Positions 22,014-33,578 of a stretch of DNA of 64,000 nucleotides are shown here, piece after piece. A program made the position numbers and the translations under genes. Below the pieces are notes generated by a model. That model was not told the DNA's origin and searched no databases. It saw only the letters and a list, made by a program, of their open reading frames with translations. The stretch is from Colocasia esculenta (Eukaryota; Streptophyta; Magnoliopsida; Alismatales; Araceae), in NCBI GenBank assembly GCA_014218235.1, contig CM024753.1, positions 179,962,348 through 180,026,347 on the forward strand. The letters run 5' to 3'. The first letter of the stretch is position 1; every line of letters begins with the position of its first letter.

Positions 22014-24167
22014 ATGGCTCGAGGACGATCCTCATACCAGAACGTCGGGAGTCGAATGATGAGGTCCCTTCAGTCCCGGGCGGACTCCCGTCAGCGAGTT
22101 CCATTTGTCGACGTCGTCGTCGCCCCTGCCGGTGCAACCGGCGGCGTCTCTATCGTCGTCGTGCCTACAACCGCCCTGGAGGTAGCAGAACTCCGGGGAC
22201 AAATGCAGCACCTGACGGGGATTTGTCTGGGGCTCTAGGCTAAGATGGCCGGGCAGCCAGCCCCGACAGCCTCCTTGCTACAAGAGTGTCAGACGGAGTC
22301 TTCTCACAGACGATCTCGCGCCCCTCCTGCACTGCAAGAGCTGCAAGTGGACTCGTCGCGGCGGTCACGCCGGGACCTATCTGAGAGGTGCACTCCGGAG
22401 TGTCACGGCCACTCACCACGTCGCTCCACGGCGGCTCCACTCCCTGCACGTTCCGTCGTGGGCGCCAACTCCCACAGGTCCGGACGCGAAGTCTCTTCGC
22501 CCTCCGACCAGGAGTTAGCTAGGCGTCTGCACCGCGTTGTCGATTTTGAGCATCGTGTAGATGCGATGGTCCAGCGGGCAAAGGGCAAGGGTCTAGTGGA
22601 TGAAGACCTGGCCTTCCGCTCCCCCTTCACGGCACAGATCCTGGAAGCTCGAGTCTCCCCCAAGCTCCCCCTGCCCACCATCGCGCCGTACGACGGCACC
22701 ACCGACCCGGTGGACCATATCCACGGGTTTGAGTCTCACATGGTGTTCCACAGAGCATCTGACGCGGCCAAGTGCCGAGCCTTCCCGACCACTCTTAAGG
22801 AAACTGCCAGGGCATGGTTCGAAGCCCTCCCTGCCGGTTCCATCTCCTTCTTCCACCAATTGAATAAGTCCTTCCGGGACAACTTCCTTGGCGGGAGGTC
22901 ACAGCCGCGCACAGCGGCCTCTCTTTTGGCTGTGCGCCAGAAGAAGGGAGAGGCGCTATGGGACTTCGTCAAGAGGTTCCAGATTGAAGCGCTCCGCATC
23001 CCTCGCCTCGACGTCCCTCTAGTCACCAGTGCCCTTATCCAAGGCACTCGTGATGGCTTCCTTCAGAGGATGCTTGGCGTGCAGCAGCCCTCCACTCTGG
23101 CCGAGCTACTCTCCATAGCCCAACGCCATGCGGCTTGTGGGGAGAGTCTAGCCGCGGGCCGAGAAGAGCAGGGCAAACAGCCGGACAAGAAGAGGCCCTC
23201 TGACAATGGTTCCCACCGAGATCGAAAGAAGGTTCGGCGCAACGGGGAATCACTGCGCCGACCATGCCCCTTCACCGACTACACCCCACTCACGGTGGCG
23301 CCCGAACAGATCCTGGCAAAGATCAAGAACGAGCCCTATGTTCGCTGGCCACTGAGGATGAGCTCCGACCCTCGGAGGCGTAATCAAGACAAATACTATC
23401 GCTTCCACCGTGACCACGGCCACGACACCTCCGAATGCCGCCAGCTTAAGAATGAGATTGAGTCCCTCATCAAGCGTGGCTATCTCGAACGGTATGTGCG
23501 CCGGAAGGAAGACCGCCCCAAATGCCGAGAGCGGACTTCCGAAAAGCCGGTCAACAACGAGCCCAACAGGCACGAAATCAACGTAATTGCGGGAGGCTTC
23601 GACGCAGGCGGGGAGAGCAGTCAAAGTCGATGCAACTATGCTCGGCGTGTGCACGTCGTGGACAGGCCTTCAGCACCACGACTAATCCCTTATCCCCCTA
23701 ATCCCGCACGCGCACGATCCGAGGAGGTCATAAACTTCTCAGACGAAGATCTTGTAGGAGTGACCACTCCACACACTGATGCGCTGGTTGTTTCAGCCAC
23801 CATCAACCATTGTAATGTGTGCCGGATCTTGGTGGATAATGGAAGTGCACCAGATGTGTTGGCCTACGACTGCTTTTTGCTTATGGGCCTGAAAACTGAC
23901 CAGCTCACCCCTGTTGAGTCACCTCTATTCGGTTTCTCAGGGGTCTCGATTCAGCCCATGGGACGAGCTCGCCTCCCAATAACTCTTGGGATGGCCCCGA
24001 GAAGCGTGACCAAGATGGCGGACTTCTTGGTCATCCGGAGTATGCCTGGTTACAACGCTATCCTGAGTAGGGGCCTGATTGGCAGACTCAAGGCGGTACC
24101 TTTGTCTCTCCATCAGAAGATGAAGTTTCCCACCCCGTGTGGGATCGGTGAGGTGCTCGGCGATTAG
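22014..24167 (+). pseudogene. Gag-protease region of Tat element 1
   Basis: The frame opens at ATG 22014 just after the primer site and is cut by TAG at 22236-22238. From 22245 it is open for 640 residues. A retrotransposon gag domain lies near 22690-23120 (K-E-T-A-R-A-W-F-E-A-L; F-V-K-R-F). It is followed by a basic linker and a knuckle-like motif near 23394 in which the first Cys is Tyr (element 2 keeps Cys). The protease active site D-N-G-S-A-P-D is near 23834. The TAG at 24165 follows a net insertion of about 24 bases relative to element 2. Gag would form the particle and the aspartic protease would cut the polyprotein. Both are dead here. Confidence 0.85.
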
Positions 24168-27100
24168 CGCGAGTCTCGACGGTGCTATGTCCTCTCACTA
24201 AGGGACAAGCAACCTCTCGAAGCCCCGACACCCGTGCTTCCGCAAGCCGATCAACCTTCTACCAACTGAGGAACTCCAGCTGAAGATCTGCTTCCAGTCT
24301 GCATAGATGACGACCCCGAGCATGTCCTCTATATTGGCTCACTGCTTTCGAGAGCCGAACAGCAACGTTACAAGGATTTCCTCTTAGCCAATTTAGATTC
24401 ATTTGTGTGGTCGGATGACGAGCTACTAGGCATCCCTCTGGATGTGATGGTGCATCGCCTTCGCCTGGACCCAAAGGTTCCACCAGTCCAGCAACGGCGA
24501 TGGCCCGTCAACCGAGAATGGTAGACCGTGATCCATGATCACGTCGTCAAAAGCCGAACAGTTGGGCTCCTCCGGGAAGCCCACTATCCGATCTGGATCT
24601 CCAATGTGGTCCTCGTACGCAAAGCCAACGACAAATGACACGTATGTGTGGACTACAAAGATCTTAACAAGGCTACGCCCAAGGACAACTTCCCTCTGCC
24701 GCGCATCGACCAGCTGGTAGACGCCACGTCCGGGCACGAGCTCCTCAGCTTCCTGGATGCGTACTCTGGTTACCACCAGATCAGCATGCACCCCTTGGAC
24801 CAAGACGCCACTACGTTCGTCACCGACCTGGGTTTATACTGCTACACCAAGATGCCCTTTGGTCTGAAGAACGCAGGCGCGACGTACAAGTGGTTGGTCA
24901 ACAAAATGTTCGAGCAGTAGATCGGGCGCAATATGGAGGTCTACATAGACGATATGCTGGTCAAAAAGCTTCCGAGCACTGATCACATCTCCGACCTCGC
25001 AGAGACTTTCGCAACTTTGCGGATGTACAACATGAGGCTTAACCGAGCCAAATGTGCGTTTGGAGTACGCTCGGGTAAGTTCCTCGGCTTCCTCATCTCA
25101 AATAGAGGAATAGAGGTCAACCCCGAAAAAATCCAAGCCATACTTGAGATGGCCAGTCCCAAGACAGTGCGTGACGTCCAGCGCCTCACTGGATGCCTTG
25201 CCGCGCTCAACTGGTTCATGTCCCGAGCAGCGGAGAGAAGCTTCAGTTTCTTCAAATTGCTACGACGCCCCAAAGGATCCTCACAGCAAGGGGGGCATGT
25301 ATGGTGGACAGAAGACTGTGAAGCTGCCTTCACCAAGCTGAAGGCATACCTAGCGGCCCCACCTATTCTCTCAAAGCATGTGCTCAGAGAACCTTTGTTC
25401 GTGTACCTTTCGGTTACCGAACACTCCATTAGTGCAGTGCTGGTCAGAGAGGAGGCGGCGGTACAATGTCAAGTCTACTACATTAGCAGGGTACTTCAAG
25501 AGGCTAAAAGAAGGTACCCTCGAGCAGAGAAGCTTGCCCTCGCTCTGGTCACGGCCGCACGAAAGCTTAGGCCCTATTTTCAGGCCCACTCAATTACGAT
25601 CCTCACCAATCAGCCGTTGAAGCTCATCCTTCAGCGGCCAGAGGCTTCTGGCAGGCTCATCAAATGGGCTATCGAGCTAGGCGAGTTTGACATTAGTTAC
25701 CGTCCAAGGACGGCCATCAAGGCACAAGTGTTGGCCGACTTCATTGCGAAATGTACTCTCCCTATCGAGCAAGACCCTCCATTGGCCGACGAGCCCCCAT
25801 GGGAGCTCTACGTGGACGGGTCCTCTTGCATCACAGGGAGCGGAGCAGGCCTAGTCCTCACCTCTCCGGAGGGTTTAGAGTTCCAATACGCCCTCAGGTT
25901 CCACTTTCTGTCCTCCAACAATGTTGCCGAATATGTAGCACTCCTGTCCGACATCTGAATGGCTAGGCACCTCAGAGCGCTTAGACTACGGGTCTTCAGT
26001 GACTCGCAATTGGTCGCCAGCCAGGTGAACGGACACTTTGAGGCAAGGGAGCCCCACATGGCACAATACCTCCAGCAGGTCAAAAGTCGAGCAGAGGGTC
26101 TCCTCTATTTCGAAGTAATATACGTCCCACGGGAGCAGAACGCGCGAGCCGATGTACTCGCCAAGTTGGCATCTTCAGGTGACATCGCCCCTTCTCGCTC
26201 CATATTCATAGAAGAGCTCGCTACGCCGAGCACCGAAGTAGATGTAGCGGCCATTGAGATCGGCCCCTCGGCTCTGGGCTGGATGGACCCTCTCCTGGCC
26301 TATCTACGTCGAGGTGAGCTTCCGCCTGACCAAGGAGAGGCCCGGAAGATCAAACTATGTTCCCAGAGGTTCACCCTCATTGAAGGCAAATTATATCGGC
26401 GATCCCTTTCAAGACCTCTCCTACGATGCCTTAGCCCCGAAGAGGCGCTTTCGGCTATCGAAGAGGTTCACGAGGGGTTGTGCGGAAGCCACTCGGGGGG
26501 CAGAACACTGGCGCGCAGCATTATCCGAGTAGGATTCTGGTGGCCTTCTCTGCAAAAGGACTGCATGTCCTTCGTTAGAAGGTGCCCGGAATGCCAGAAG
26601 TTCGGGCAGCTTATCAAGCAGCCCGCCGAGCAACTTCACACCATGTTCGAACCTCGCCCTTTCGCCAGATGGGGCATTGACATCTTGGGTCCCTTCCCAG
26701 AGGCCCAAGGACGAAAGAAGTTTCTGTTCGTGGCTATCGACTACTTCACCAAGTGGATCGAAGCGGAACCCGTTGCCTCGATCACCGACCAAGCCGCATG
26801 GAAGTTCGTATGGAAAAACATCCTCTGCCGGTTTGGTGTTCCAAGGGTGATCACTTCTGACAACGGTAAGCAGTTTGACAGCACCTTCTTTAAGCAGAAG
26901 TGCTCTGAACTCGGCATCTATAACCACTTCACCTCAGTGGCACATCCCCAAGCAAATAGTTTGGTCGAAAACGCCAACCGGACATTGCTGCATGGGATAC
27001 GCACAAGGGTGGAAGCTGCAGGAGGTTCGTGGATTGATGAGCTCCCTAACGTGCTATGGTGTCACCGAACAACAGCACGTGTGGCCACTGGGGAAACACC

Positions 27101-27514
27101 CTTTCATTTGGCCTATGGCTCAGAAGCTGTTGTGCCTTTGAAAGTGGCTCTCCCCACCCTCCGAACAACTCACTTCGACGAAGCTGCCAACAATCGTGCA
27201 CTAGGGAGAACCTAGACATGCTCGGTAAACGACAAGGTGATGCCTGCATAAGACTGGTCTCCTATCAGCAACGGCTCGTGCAATACTATAATGCCCAAGT
27301 TCAGGAAAGGAGCCTTTTCAAAGGTGACCTAGTCCTACGTCGCTGCTCGGCATCGGATCCCAAAAAGGCGATTGGTAAACTCGCCCCTAAATGGGAAGGA
27401 CCTTATCAGGTCACTTAGGTCCTTGGGAAAGGCTCTTATAAGCTCACTTCTCCTAGTGGCGATGCCATACCTAGGATTTGGCATGTCTCTAACCTAAAGG
27501 CTTACTACCTATAA
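24168..27514 (+). pseudogene. RT-RNase H-integrase region of Tat element 1
   Basis: Same frame as gag up to about 27200. The RT core includes D-Y-K-D-L-N-K-A, the F-L-D-A-Y-S-G-Y-H-Q catalytic aspartate block, P-F-G-L-K-N-A-G-A-T-Y and Y-I-D-D near 24940. RNase H runs from E-L-Y-V-D-G-S-S (about 25803) to F-S-D-S-Q-L-V. Integrase has the HHCC finger (H-E-G-L-C-G-S-H ... C-P-E-C), D-I-L-G-P-F, S-D-N-G-K-Q-F and V-E-N-A-N. Stops at 24267, 24522, 24636, 24918 and 25956, and a one-base deletion near 27203, break it. The integrase tail ends at TAA 27512-27514 with no chromodomain. Confidence 0.88.
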
Positions 27515-27868
27515 AAGCCTCCTTCTCGGCATCCTACTTCTCTTCTTTCCGTTCTTCTGATCTGCTTGAGGAGATATCCGAAATATCCTTATTCGGGCTT
27601 TTCAGCTCAAAAGGATACGGTGATACCTCCGGGCGAGCAAGTGTTCCGCAAACACCCCTAGTCGGGACTTCTTACAGTTCCTAACGACTCGCGCGGTAAT
27701 AGCGAACTCTTGAAATGACCAACGAATTCCGATTCGAACAGAACATGTATAGGGAAACAAAGATAGAAAAAGTGAAGCCATTCACGAATAAAAAGGATCT
27801 ATTCAGATTCTTTAAACAGAAGCTCGCCAAGGCCGAACTACAAAACAAGCACAGAGATAAAAATATAG
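27515..27868. other. Spacer between pol and the antisense gene of element 1
   Basis: Non-coding sequence where the sense pol and the antisense gene converge tail to tail. It probably holds the 3' processing signals of the antisense transcript, but no clear signal was identified. Confidence 0.5.
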
Positions 27869-30599
27869 TTATGGAGCCTGCTCGGAGGGACCAATGCCAT
27901 CGCCCGTCATGCGCCCTGACTGGAAGTGCATGAAGCACACCCCATCAAGGCACGAATCTTGGGTCCGCCGTTGGCATTCTTTGACAGCCATCTCGAAAAG
28001 CCTCACGAGCATATTCGATGGAGGCCAGGTGCCGTCCGCACTCCTCCCCAGTCGTGAGGCCTACCTTATAGCAGCGGACCCCGAACTGCTCCAAGTCCTC
28101 TTAGAATTCCGGGCTGTCTTTGTACCCAGCCACTTCGCGGGCCTTAGCATCGGCCAACACCTTGGCAATGGCCTCTCTCTCGGCCCGGGCAACAACCAAG
28201 TTCAGCTCGGAGGGCATCTTGGAGGTCCCTTATCTCCCCTTGCAGCTCGGCCTCACGAGCCTTATGTTGGGTGACCAGCTTATCGCAGAAGGCAGATTCG
28301 GCCTCCCACATCTGCTTCTGGTTTTGGGCACGTGTAGCAAGTTTCTTCAACATGCCCAGAGAGGTCATGATCCCATCTACTAGCGCCTCCACATCGACAT
28401 CATCATCGTCGCTCTCGACGGGGCACCCTGGATGGTAGACCCTGCTAGAATGCTCGGGGGTCACCTCCGAGCTCAATTGTTGACACCGCGCCACCCTTTC
28501 TAGGTGAGACGCAGTAGGGCATGGGGGGAGAGGCCTTGAAGCATTACCTTCGAGATGGCCGAGGGCCGCCTCCAGCACCGCCTCTGAGGGGAGTTCGAGC
28601 GACTTCCACCCCAACACTTGGGAAAGGGGCCTTTGATCCTCTTCAGGGTCGGCCCACTCCTCGGCATCCTAAATCGGCCGTCCTATTAAAGGGATCTCCC
28701 CGGCCGCCTCAGGGACGCCAACGCCAGACGCCGTCCCCTGTGCCTCGGTAGCAAAGGAAAACCCTTGGACTCCCTCCTCCTCGGTCTCCGCGGCTCTTTC
28801 GACCCCTTTCGCTACCCGCACTAGCTATTTGTGCTTCGACTCCTACAGCCGTTTCGGTGGGGGGAATGGGGGCCGACTCTAGTGCCGTCGTTGCTGAAGG
28901 AGTGGACGTAGCCACAATCACCAATGCCCTTGACACTGGGACCCCTGGCATCATTACTGTCATCGAAGTCCCTCCAGGCATTTCATGGCTGCGCGGCATC
29001 TCCTCGTCCTCCCTGGCGGGCGCCTCCTCATCGCCTCCTGCTACACCGTGCTCAACAGCATCGATGCCGGAAGCCCCCGTTGTAGTCGTACCCTGCTCTG
29101 CAGCCATGTCATCTGGGGCTCTCATCACAGCTTCCTCTCTGGTTCAGTCTTTACCGAGGTCTTGGGACATAGACATCTCCATGTGCTCCTCAGCAGAGCC
29201 CTCGGACCCATCGCTCACCACTACGAGTCCAAATTCTGAGTAGGCCCCCTCCCTGGATAGGGGCCTTGTTGCTATTGTGACACGCAGCCTGGTCTGTTCG
29301 GCCGCCCCCTCTTCTAGGCGAGGCCAAGTCTATTCAGTCGACGTCGCGGCCCTACGTTCCAGCATCCCTTGTTCGGCCACCTTGACGGCCCTTCGCTTCG
29401 ACGTCGCTTCCTTGGCCGTCTCAACAACCTTGCGCTTCTTTCGTGCTATAAGCTGTGGACCTTCTTCCTCGGCATCCTCTCCTTCGGCCTCATCCTCGGA
29501 TGCTAGCTGCTTGATCGTTGGCATCCTCCACTTCTTAGCTAGACTCTCCCCCTGCCTCGACCAGGGACTTCTGCGCCACCTCCGAGGCCTTCTTCTTCAG
29601 GCGGATCTTCTCGCGTCCCTTCTTAGGGACCGACAATCCTGCTACGGCACACCCTCCTATAGGGGTTGGAGCCACGAGTGCGGTTGTCACAGCCGTGGGA
29701 ACGTTCACTGCGGTAGGAATGTTGACCACGGCGGCAACGTCGTCACCCTCGTACACCAGGTGGGAGGTGACGGGGATCTTCTCGGCGAAGTCTTCATTGG
29801 CCTCCTGGTCCCGACCAGTGGCCAGCTCTGCTGCGGCTGTGGAAGAAGAGCATAACGGTGGTCAGAAAGCAGTCACCTCTCAAACACACAAGCAAGGCAA
29901 GTTAAGGCACTTACTCCATGGTCTGCTCAGACCATGTTCAACGAGTGTAAACTCCGTCAGGAAGCCATCGCCATTCCGCATGTAGGCCCAGAGCAAGCTA
30001 TCTGAGGCCCTCGCCTCGTCCTAGATCAGCTTCGAAAAGGTGTCCTTCAGCATCGCCTGGATCCTGGTCGGAAACCCCCACTCCGCGTTGTCTCGGCGCC
30101 TGATGAAGAAGAGCCGCTCCATCCAGCCCTTGTTGTTGGAAAACTTCTTTTCCAGGTGGATTTGCATTCTCTCCGGACGGTGCTTTGTGTGGTAAATACC
30201 CGCCCCTGATGAGGGTGAGGCAGTGAGCCTGAACTGGTCCCGAAACACATCTGCCGAGCCGCAAACCTCCTTAAGCTTGCAGATGACGCCGAAGACACAA
30301 ATGGTTCGCCACGAGTTTGGCGTCAGCTGGATGGGCGAGAGTCCCTATCGGTTCAGCAGCACCTTCGCCACCTCCGGCAGCGGTAGCTGGAATCCCGCTT
30401 CCATATGATCAAGCGAGAGGGCAAGGCAACCTGGTTTGTTCACCAGGTATGACTCCCCCTCCTTCGCATCAACGATCTCATACTCATCGCCGATCCGGAA
30501 GCGTTCCCGGAGGCCCTCGTAATGGCGATATCTTGGCCCCCTGGCTGCGGCCACCGTCACTCCACTCGCTCCGGCAACTGTGACACCCTTGTGCGCCAT
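27869..30599 (-). pseudogene. Antisense gene of Tat element 1 (putative gypsy-type transposon protein)
   Basis: Opposite to pol. Starts at ATG 30599; TAA at 27869-27871. The N-terminal 200 residues hold a conserved block (R-H-Y-E-G-L-R-E-R-F-R-I-G; P-G-C-L-A-L-S-L-D-H-M-E-A-G-F; P-L-P-E-V-A-K; later N-N-K-G-W-M-E-R-L-F-F). This resembles the plant family called putative gypsy type transposon (Transposase_28, PF04195), named from memory. A GT-AG intron (29837-29914) follows W-S-K. Then come a basic/acidic middle and a C-terminal coiled-coil-like region (L-K-K-L-A-T-R-A-Q-N-Q-K). Stops, including TAG after K-L-I near 30020, and frame shifts break it. Function unknown. Confidence 0.75.
29837..29914 (-). 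other. Intron in the antisense gene of element 1
   Basis: The donor is A/GTAAGTGCC and the acceptor is TTCTTCCACAG/CC on the minus strand, 78 bases long, at the same place as 57648-57731 in element 2. Splice sites are conserved while the intron interior differs. Confidence 0.7.
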
Positions 30600-30731
30600 C
30601 GCCGGAAGTGTAGAAACGTGGAGGAAGCGGTGAAAGGGCGCGAGAAAGAAGACGAAGACGGAAGCGTGGGGGGTAGAAGAGTTCTTCACAAAAGTTTGAA
30701 GGCGTGGTTCTCCGCCTTCACCCCTCCTCTT

Positions 30732-30743
30732 CCTTATAAAAGG
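30732..30743 (-). promoter_or_regulatory. TATA-like site of the antisense gene, element 1
   Basis: CCTTTTATAAGG on the minus strand, about 135 bases before the antisense ATG. The equivalent CCTTATAAGG lies about 125 bases before the ATG in element 2. Confidence 0.55.
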
Positions 30744-31025
30744 GGGTAGGGTGCAAAACTCGAAAAAGCCAAAACGACGTTCCCTCCGCTCCAAGCGACC
30801 GCTTGGGCATATCGCAGGTGACCATTCGAACAGGCTGTGCGAGATCTCCAGCTCGACATGATACCACGCTCATCATGAGATCTTCTCAGCCTTCGAAGAA
30901 AATCTCCAAACGACGTCACCCTACTGTCGTTCTCGTTACCGAGGATGGCTTCGCATTTAATGCTGACAAGACATTCGAACAAGCCTGACGCCCTCGAGTG
31001 TTCTGGTTCCCGAGCCAGCTCGAGG

Positions 31026-31040
31026 GCGTGGGGGACATGT
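31026..31040 (+). other. Polypurine tract of element 1
   Basis: GGCGTGGGGGACATG directly precedes the 3' LTR, the position where plus-strand DNA synthesis is primed. Element 2 has the matching GGCGTGGGGGGCAAG. Confidence 0.7.
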
Positions 31041-31829
31041 GTTGAGGCTATTTCTAGCCTCTTGGGCCTATAAAGCCCATCACAACCCTTCAGGGCATAT
31101 CGCCTTTCCCTGAGCGCCGCATGTCCTCAGGAGCAGCCGGAGGGTCCTGAACTTGTCCTCTACGCCCCAGCATTCACAGGATCCTGAGGGTGATCTCCGG
31201 ACACCCCTCAACCTGTTCGGTTCAGGTCCCAGCCTACCGAATAGGCTCTGCCCAGAGTTTGCCATGGTTCCACTAGCATATACTGCGTCCGGGCACCAGG
31301 CCCCGAACAGCCGACATTGGCTACCGAACAACAACCTTAGCCTTCCGGGCAGGCTACCTGTTCGGTATTTTCCACCAAGAAGATTTCGAGCAGCCCCATC
31401 GCGTCCATGTGACGGTTACAGCAGCTGCACGACTGGCGCCCCACGTTCTAGGGGGCATTAACCGCAGGGCCCCTCAATGAACGCCTCAACGAGTAACTCC
31501 CCGTCAAGGGCGCTAACCGGCGCGCCCTTTCCGACGTTGTCTAGGGATGTTCCGTCCCTCTCCCTCAGCACTCCTGCCTATAAAAGGCTCAGGTAAGCCT
31601 CCATGCAGAGGTACGTGATCTTACACTGCGCTCGCATGAGAACCCCCGTTCCTTCAAGCTTCTCCAGTCCTGCACCGACTTAAGCATCAGAGGGTTCTCC
31701 CTGGTTCTTCAACCGGGCCCCCCTGATCTGGTTCTGGTTTTGCAGGCGTCTGTCTGCACCAGCGATCGTCTTCCCTCTTCCAAGTGGAGGCCCGCTTGGC
31801 TCCGGCTCAAGCAGGAAAACACCCTCACA
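31041..31829 (+). mobile_element. 3' LTR of Tat element 1
   Basis: 789 bp, from TGTTGAGGC to CCCTCACA, followed by the target duplication CATAT. It differs from the 5' LTR by scattered substitutions and a small deletion near 31633, so the insertion is not brand new. Confidence 0.92.
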
Positions 31830-32211
31830 CATATTAATATAGGTTAATATATGTTATTAATGTAGGTTAATGTATACTAAGTTTTGTTACAATATACATT
31901 AACCTACAGAATAACATACATTAACTTATGTTATTTTGTAACAAAGCTTAATGTACATTGTAATAGAGAATGATATTGACTGTAACATAACTTAATGTAT
32001 ACTATAATAGGGAATAATATTTACTGTAACGAGACTTAACATATGCTATAATAGAGAATAAATATATATTGTAATAGATAATAATGTTTACTGTAATTGA
32101 GTTTAACATATACTATAAGTGATGTTAAGACTTACTATAAATGATGTATATGTTTGCTGTAAGTGATATCAATACTTAGTGAAATATAATAGATGTTATA
32201 TTGTAACACAA

Positions 32212-32288
32212 GTGTGGTTGTAGTTTAGTGGTAAGGGTATCTTATGTTGAGTTTGTGGAGACCTGAGTTTGAATCCTAACACTCACAA
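32212..32288 (+). ncRNA. tRNA-like segment, right arm
   Basis: GTAGTTTAGTGGTAAGGG (A-box-like) and GAGTTTGAATCC (B box with changes) in the same arrangement as the minus-strand copy at 20611-20687. The left copy keeps the more canonical B box, so this one is more decayed. Confidence 0.45.
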
Positions 32289-32339
32289 ACAAATAGAGTT
32301 TTTTTGTTTTATAAAAATTTATAATTGTTGGTTGTAACT

Positions 32340-32590
32340 GATACCAAGACTTACTGTAAGTGATGTCAAATGCTTATTGTAAGTGATATGAAGACTTACT
32401 GTAAGCGATATATAGACTTACTATAAGTGATATCAAAGACTTATAGCTATAAGTGATATCAAAGGCTTATTGTAAGTGATATCAAAGACTTACTGTAAGT
32501 GATATCAAAGACTTACTGTAAGTGATATATAGACTTACTGTAAGTGATATCAAAGCTTACTGTAAGCGATATGTACACTTATTGTAATGA
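32340..32590. repeat. 23-24-bp tandem repeat array, right arm
   Basis: About ten units of CTTACTGTAAGTGATATCAAAG type, the reverse complement of the left-arm unit. Confidence 0.85.
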
Positions 32591-32815
32591 ATGTAAGTCT
32601 ACATAGGAAAAGACCAGAAGAAGGAATGGTAAAATAAGAAAAAGTTGGTGCTAAAAGGATGACTCATCTCCCAAGACTCATAAATGCTGAGAAACTAAAA
32701 GTAGAGACTAAAAATTAAACAATACAAAAAGAAAGAACTATATGACTTTTGGTCTTCTGACATAGACTATAAATTAAGTCAACCTTCTGAAAAGGATCTC
32801 TAATTAATTTTTTCT

Positions 32816-33578
32816 ATTTTTTAAAATAAAATAATTTTAAAAAACTTTCCTATTTCATTCATAGTTTTTTATTGTTCAATATGTTAGTGATGCATGGTAC
32901 CATCTAATAAGGAGTTATGGAAAGTACACTTCCTTCTCCCAAAACCATTATACTTTCAAGTACAATAAATATTTATCCTTTATACCTTTTAGAGAGTTTT
33001 TTAAGAATAACTTTCTTTTAATAAATATTTACCTAAATATATTGAGTTATTATATATTTACGAGACTATGTTAGATTTTTATCAGGTATTCTTTATTATT
33101 TCTCTTTGTTTATGCCATCTCAGCCTCCTTCTTCCTTTGCCCAAAGAGAAAGGGAAACTTAGAGAGAATGAGTAAAAGTGGGGATGTGATGTGAGAGAAA
33201 GAGAGAAATTGAGAGAGAAATATGCACAAGAGAGAGAGAGAGAGGTGTCTATGGTCGTCCCAAGCACAATGGTGGCAGTCACCGGTGGCCAACTGACTTC
33301 CACAGTCACCATCTGTCGACGCCCACATGGGAGAGAGAGAGAGCAATGCGAAAGGGAGGGGAGAGACAGAGCAACATGTGTGAGAGAGAGAGTGTGTGTC
33401 GCGTCTTTGACCTCAAGCTAAATCGATCAAAAATGAGAGTAGACCGAACAAAATATTGAAAATGGAGGAAGTAGACCAACAAATCATTTTTTCCCCGTTG
33501 TCATGATCTACATAAATATCATATCGAAATTTCAAAAAATATATTTGCTATGCTCAACCATCAAACTCAGACGCAATG
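32816..33578. other. Spacer with a GA-rich microsatellite
   Basis: AT-rich sequence to about 33110, then a purine-rich stretch with interrupted (AG)n tracts between 33190 and 33400. No gene is supported; the short frames across the microsatellite are low-complexity artefacts. The last 150 bases flank the chromovirus LTR. Confidence 0.55.

Larger units (their letters stand above)
21180..31829 (+). mobile_element. Complete Tat-lineage Ty3/gypsy retrotransposon (element 1)
   Basis: The 10,650-bp element is flanked by the exact 5-bp repeat CATAT (21175-21179, 31830-31834). Order: 5' LTR, primer site, gag, protease, RT, RNase H, integrase, an antisense gene, polypurine tract, 3' LTR. The gag-pol start, protease-RT-RH-IN order and an extra gene between pol and the 3' LTR fit the Tat group; no chromodomain was seen. 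The frame from 22014 carries stops at about 22236, 24165, 24267, 24522, 24636, 24918 and 25956 and a one-base deletion near 27203, so it is non-autonomous now. Confidence 0.9.
31835..32815. repeat. Right arm of the large foldback element
   Basis: Inverted counterpart of 19910-21174, with TTAATGTAGGTTAATGTA motifs at the inner end, the tRNA-like segment, the repeat array, CAAGACTCATAAATG, and TCTAATTAATT at the outer end. It is about 280 bases shorter than the left arm, largely through fewer repeat units. Confidence 0.75.

Noticed and set aside
32212..32288. A functional tRNA gene
   Set aside because: Acceptor pairing is poor, the anticodon arm is not definable, the B box is altered, and a mirror copy shows it travels with the foldback.
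33191..33421. 76-codon frame over the GA-rich region
   Set aside because: Arg/Glu repeats from an (AG)n microsatellite.
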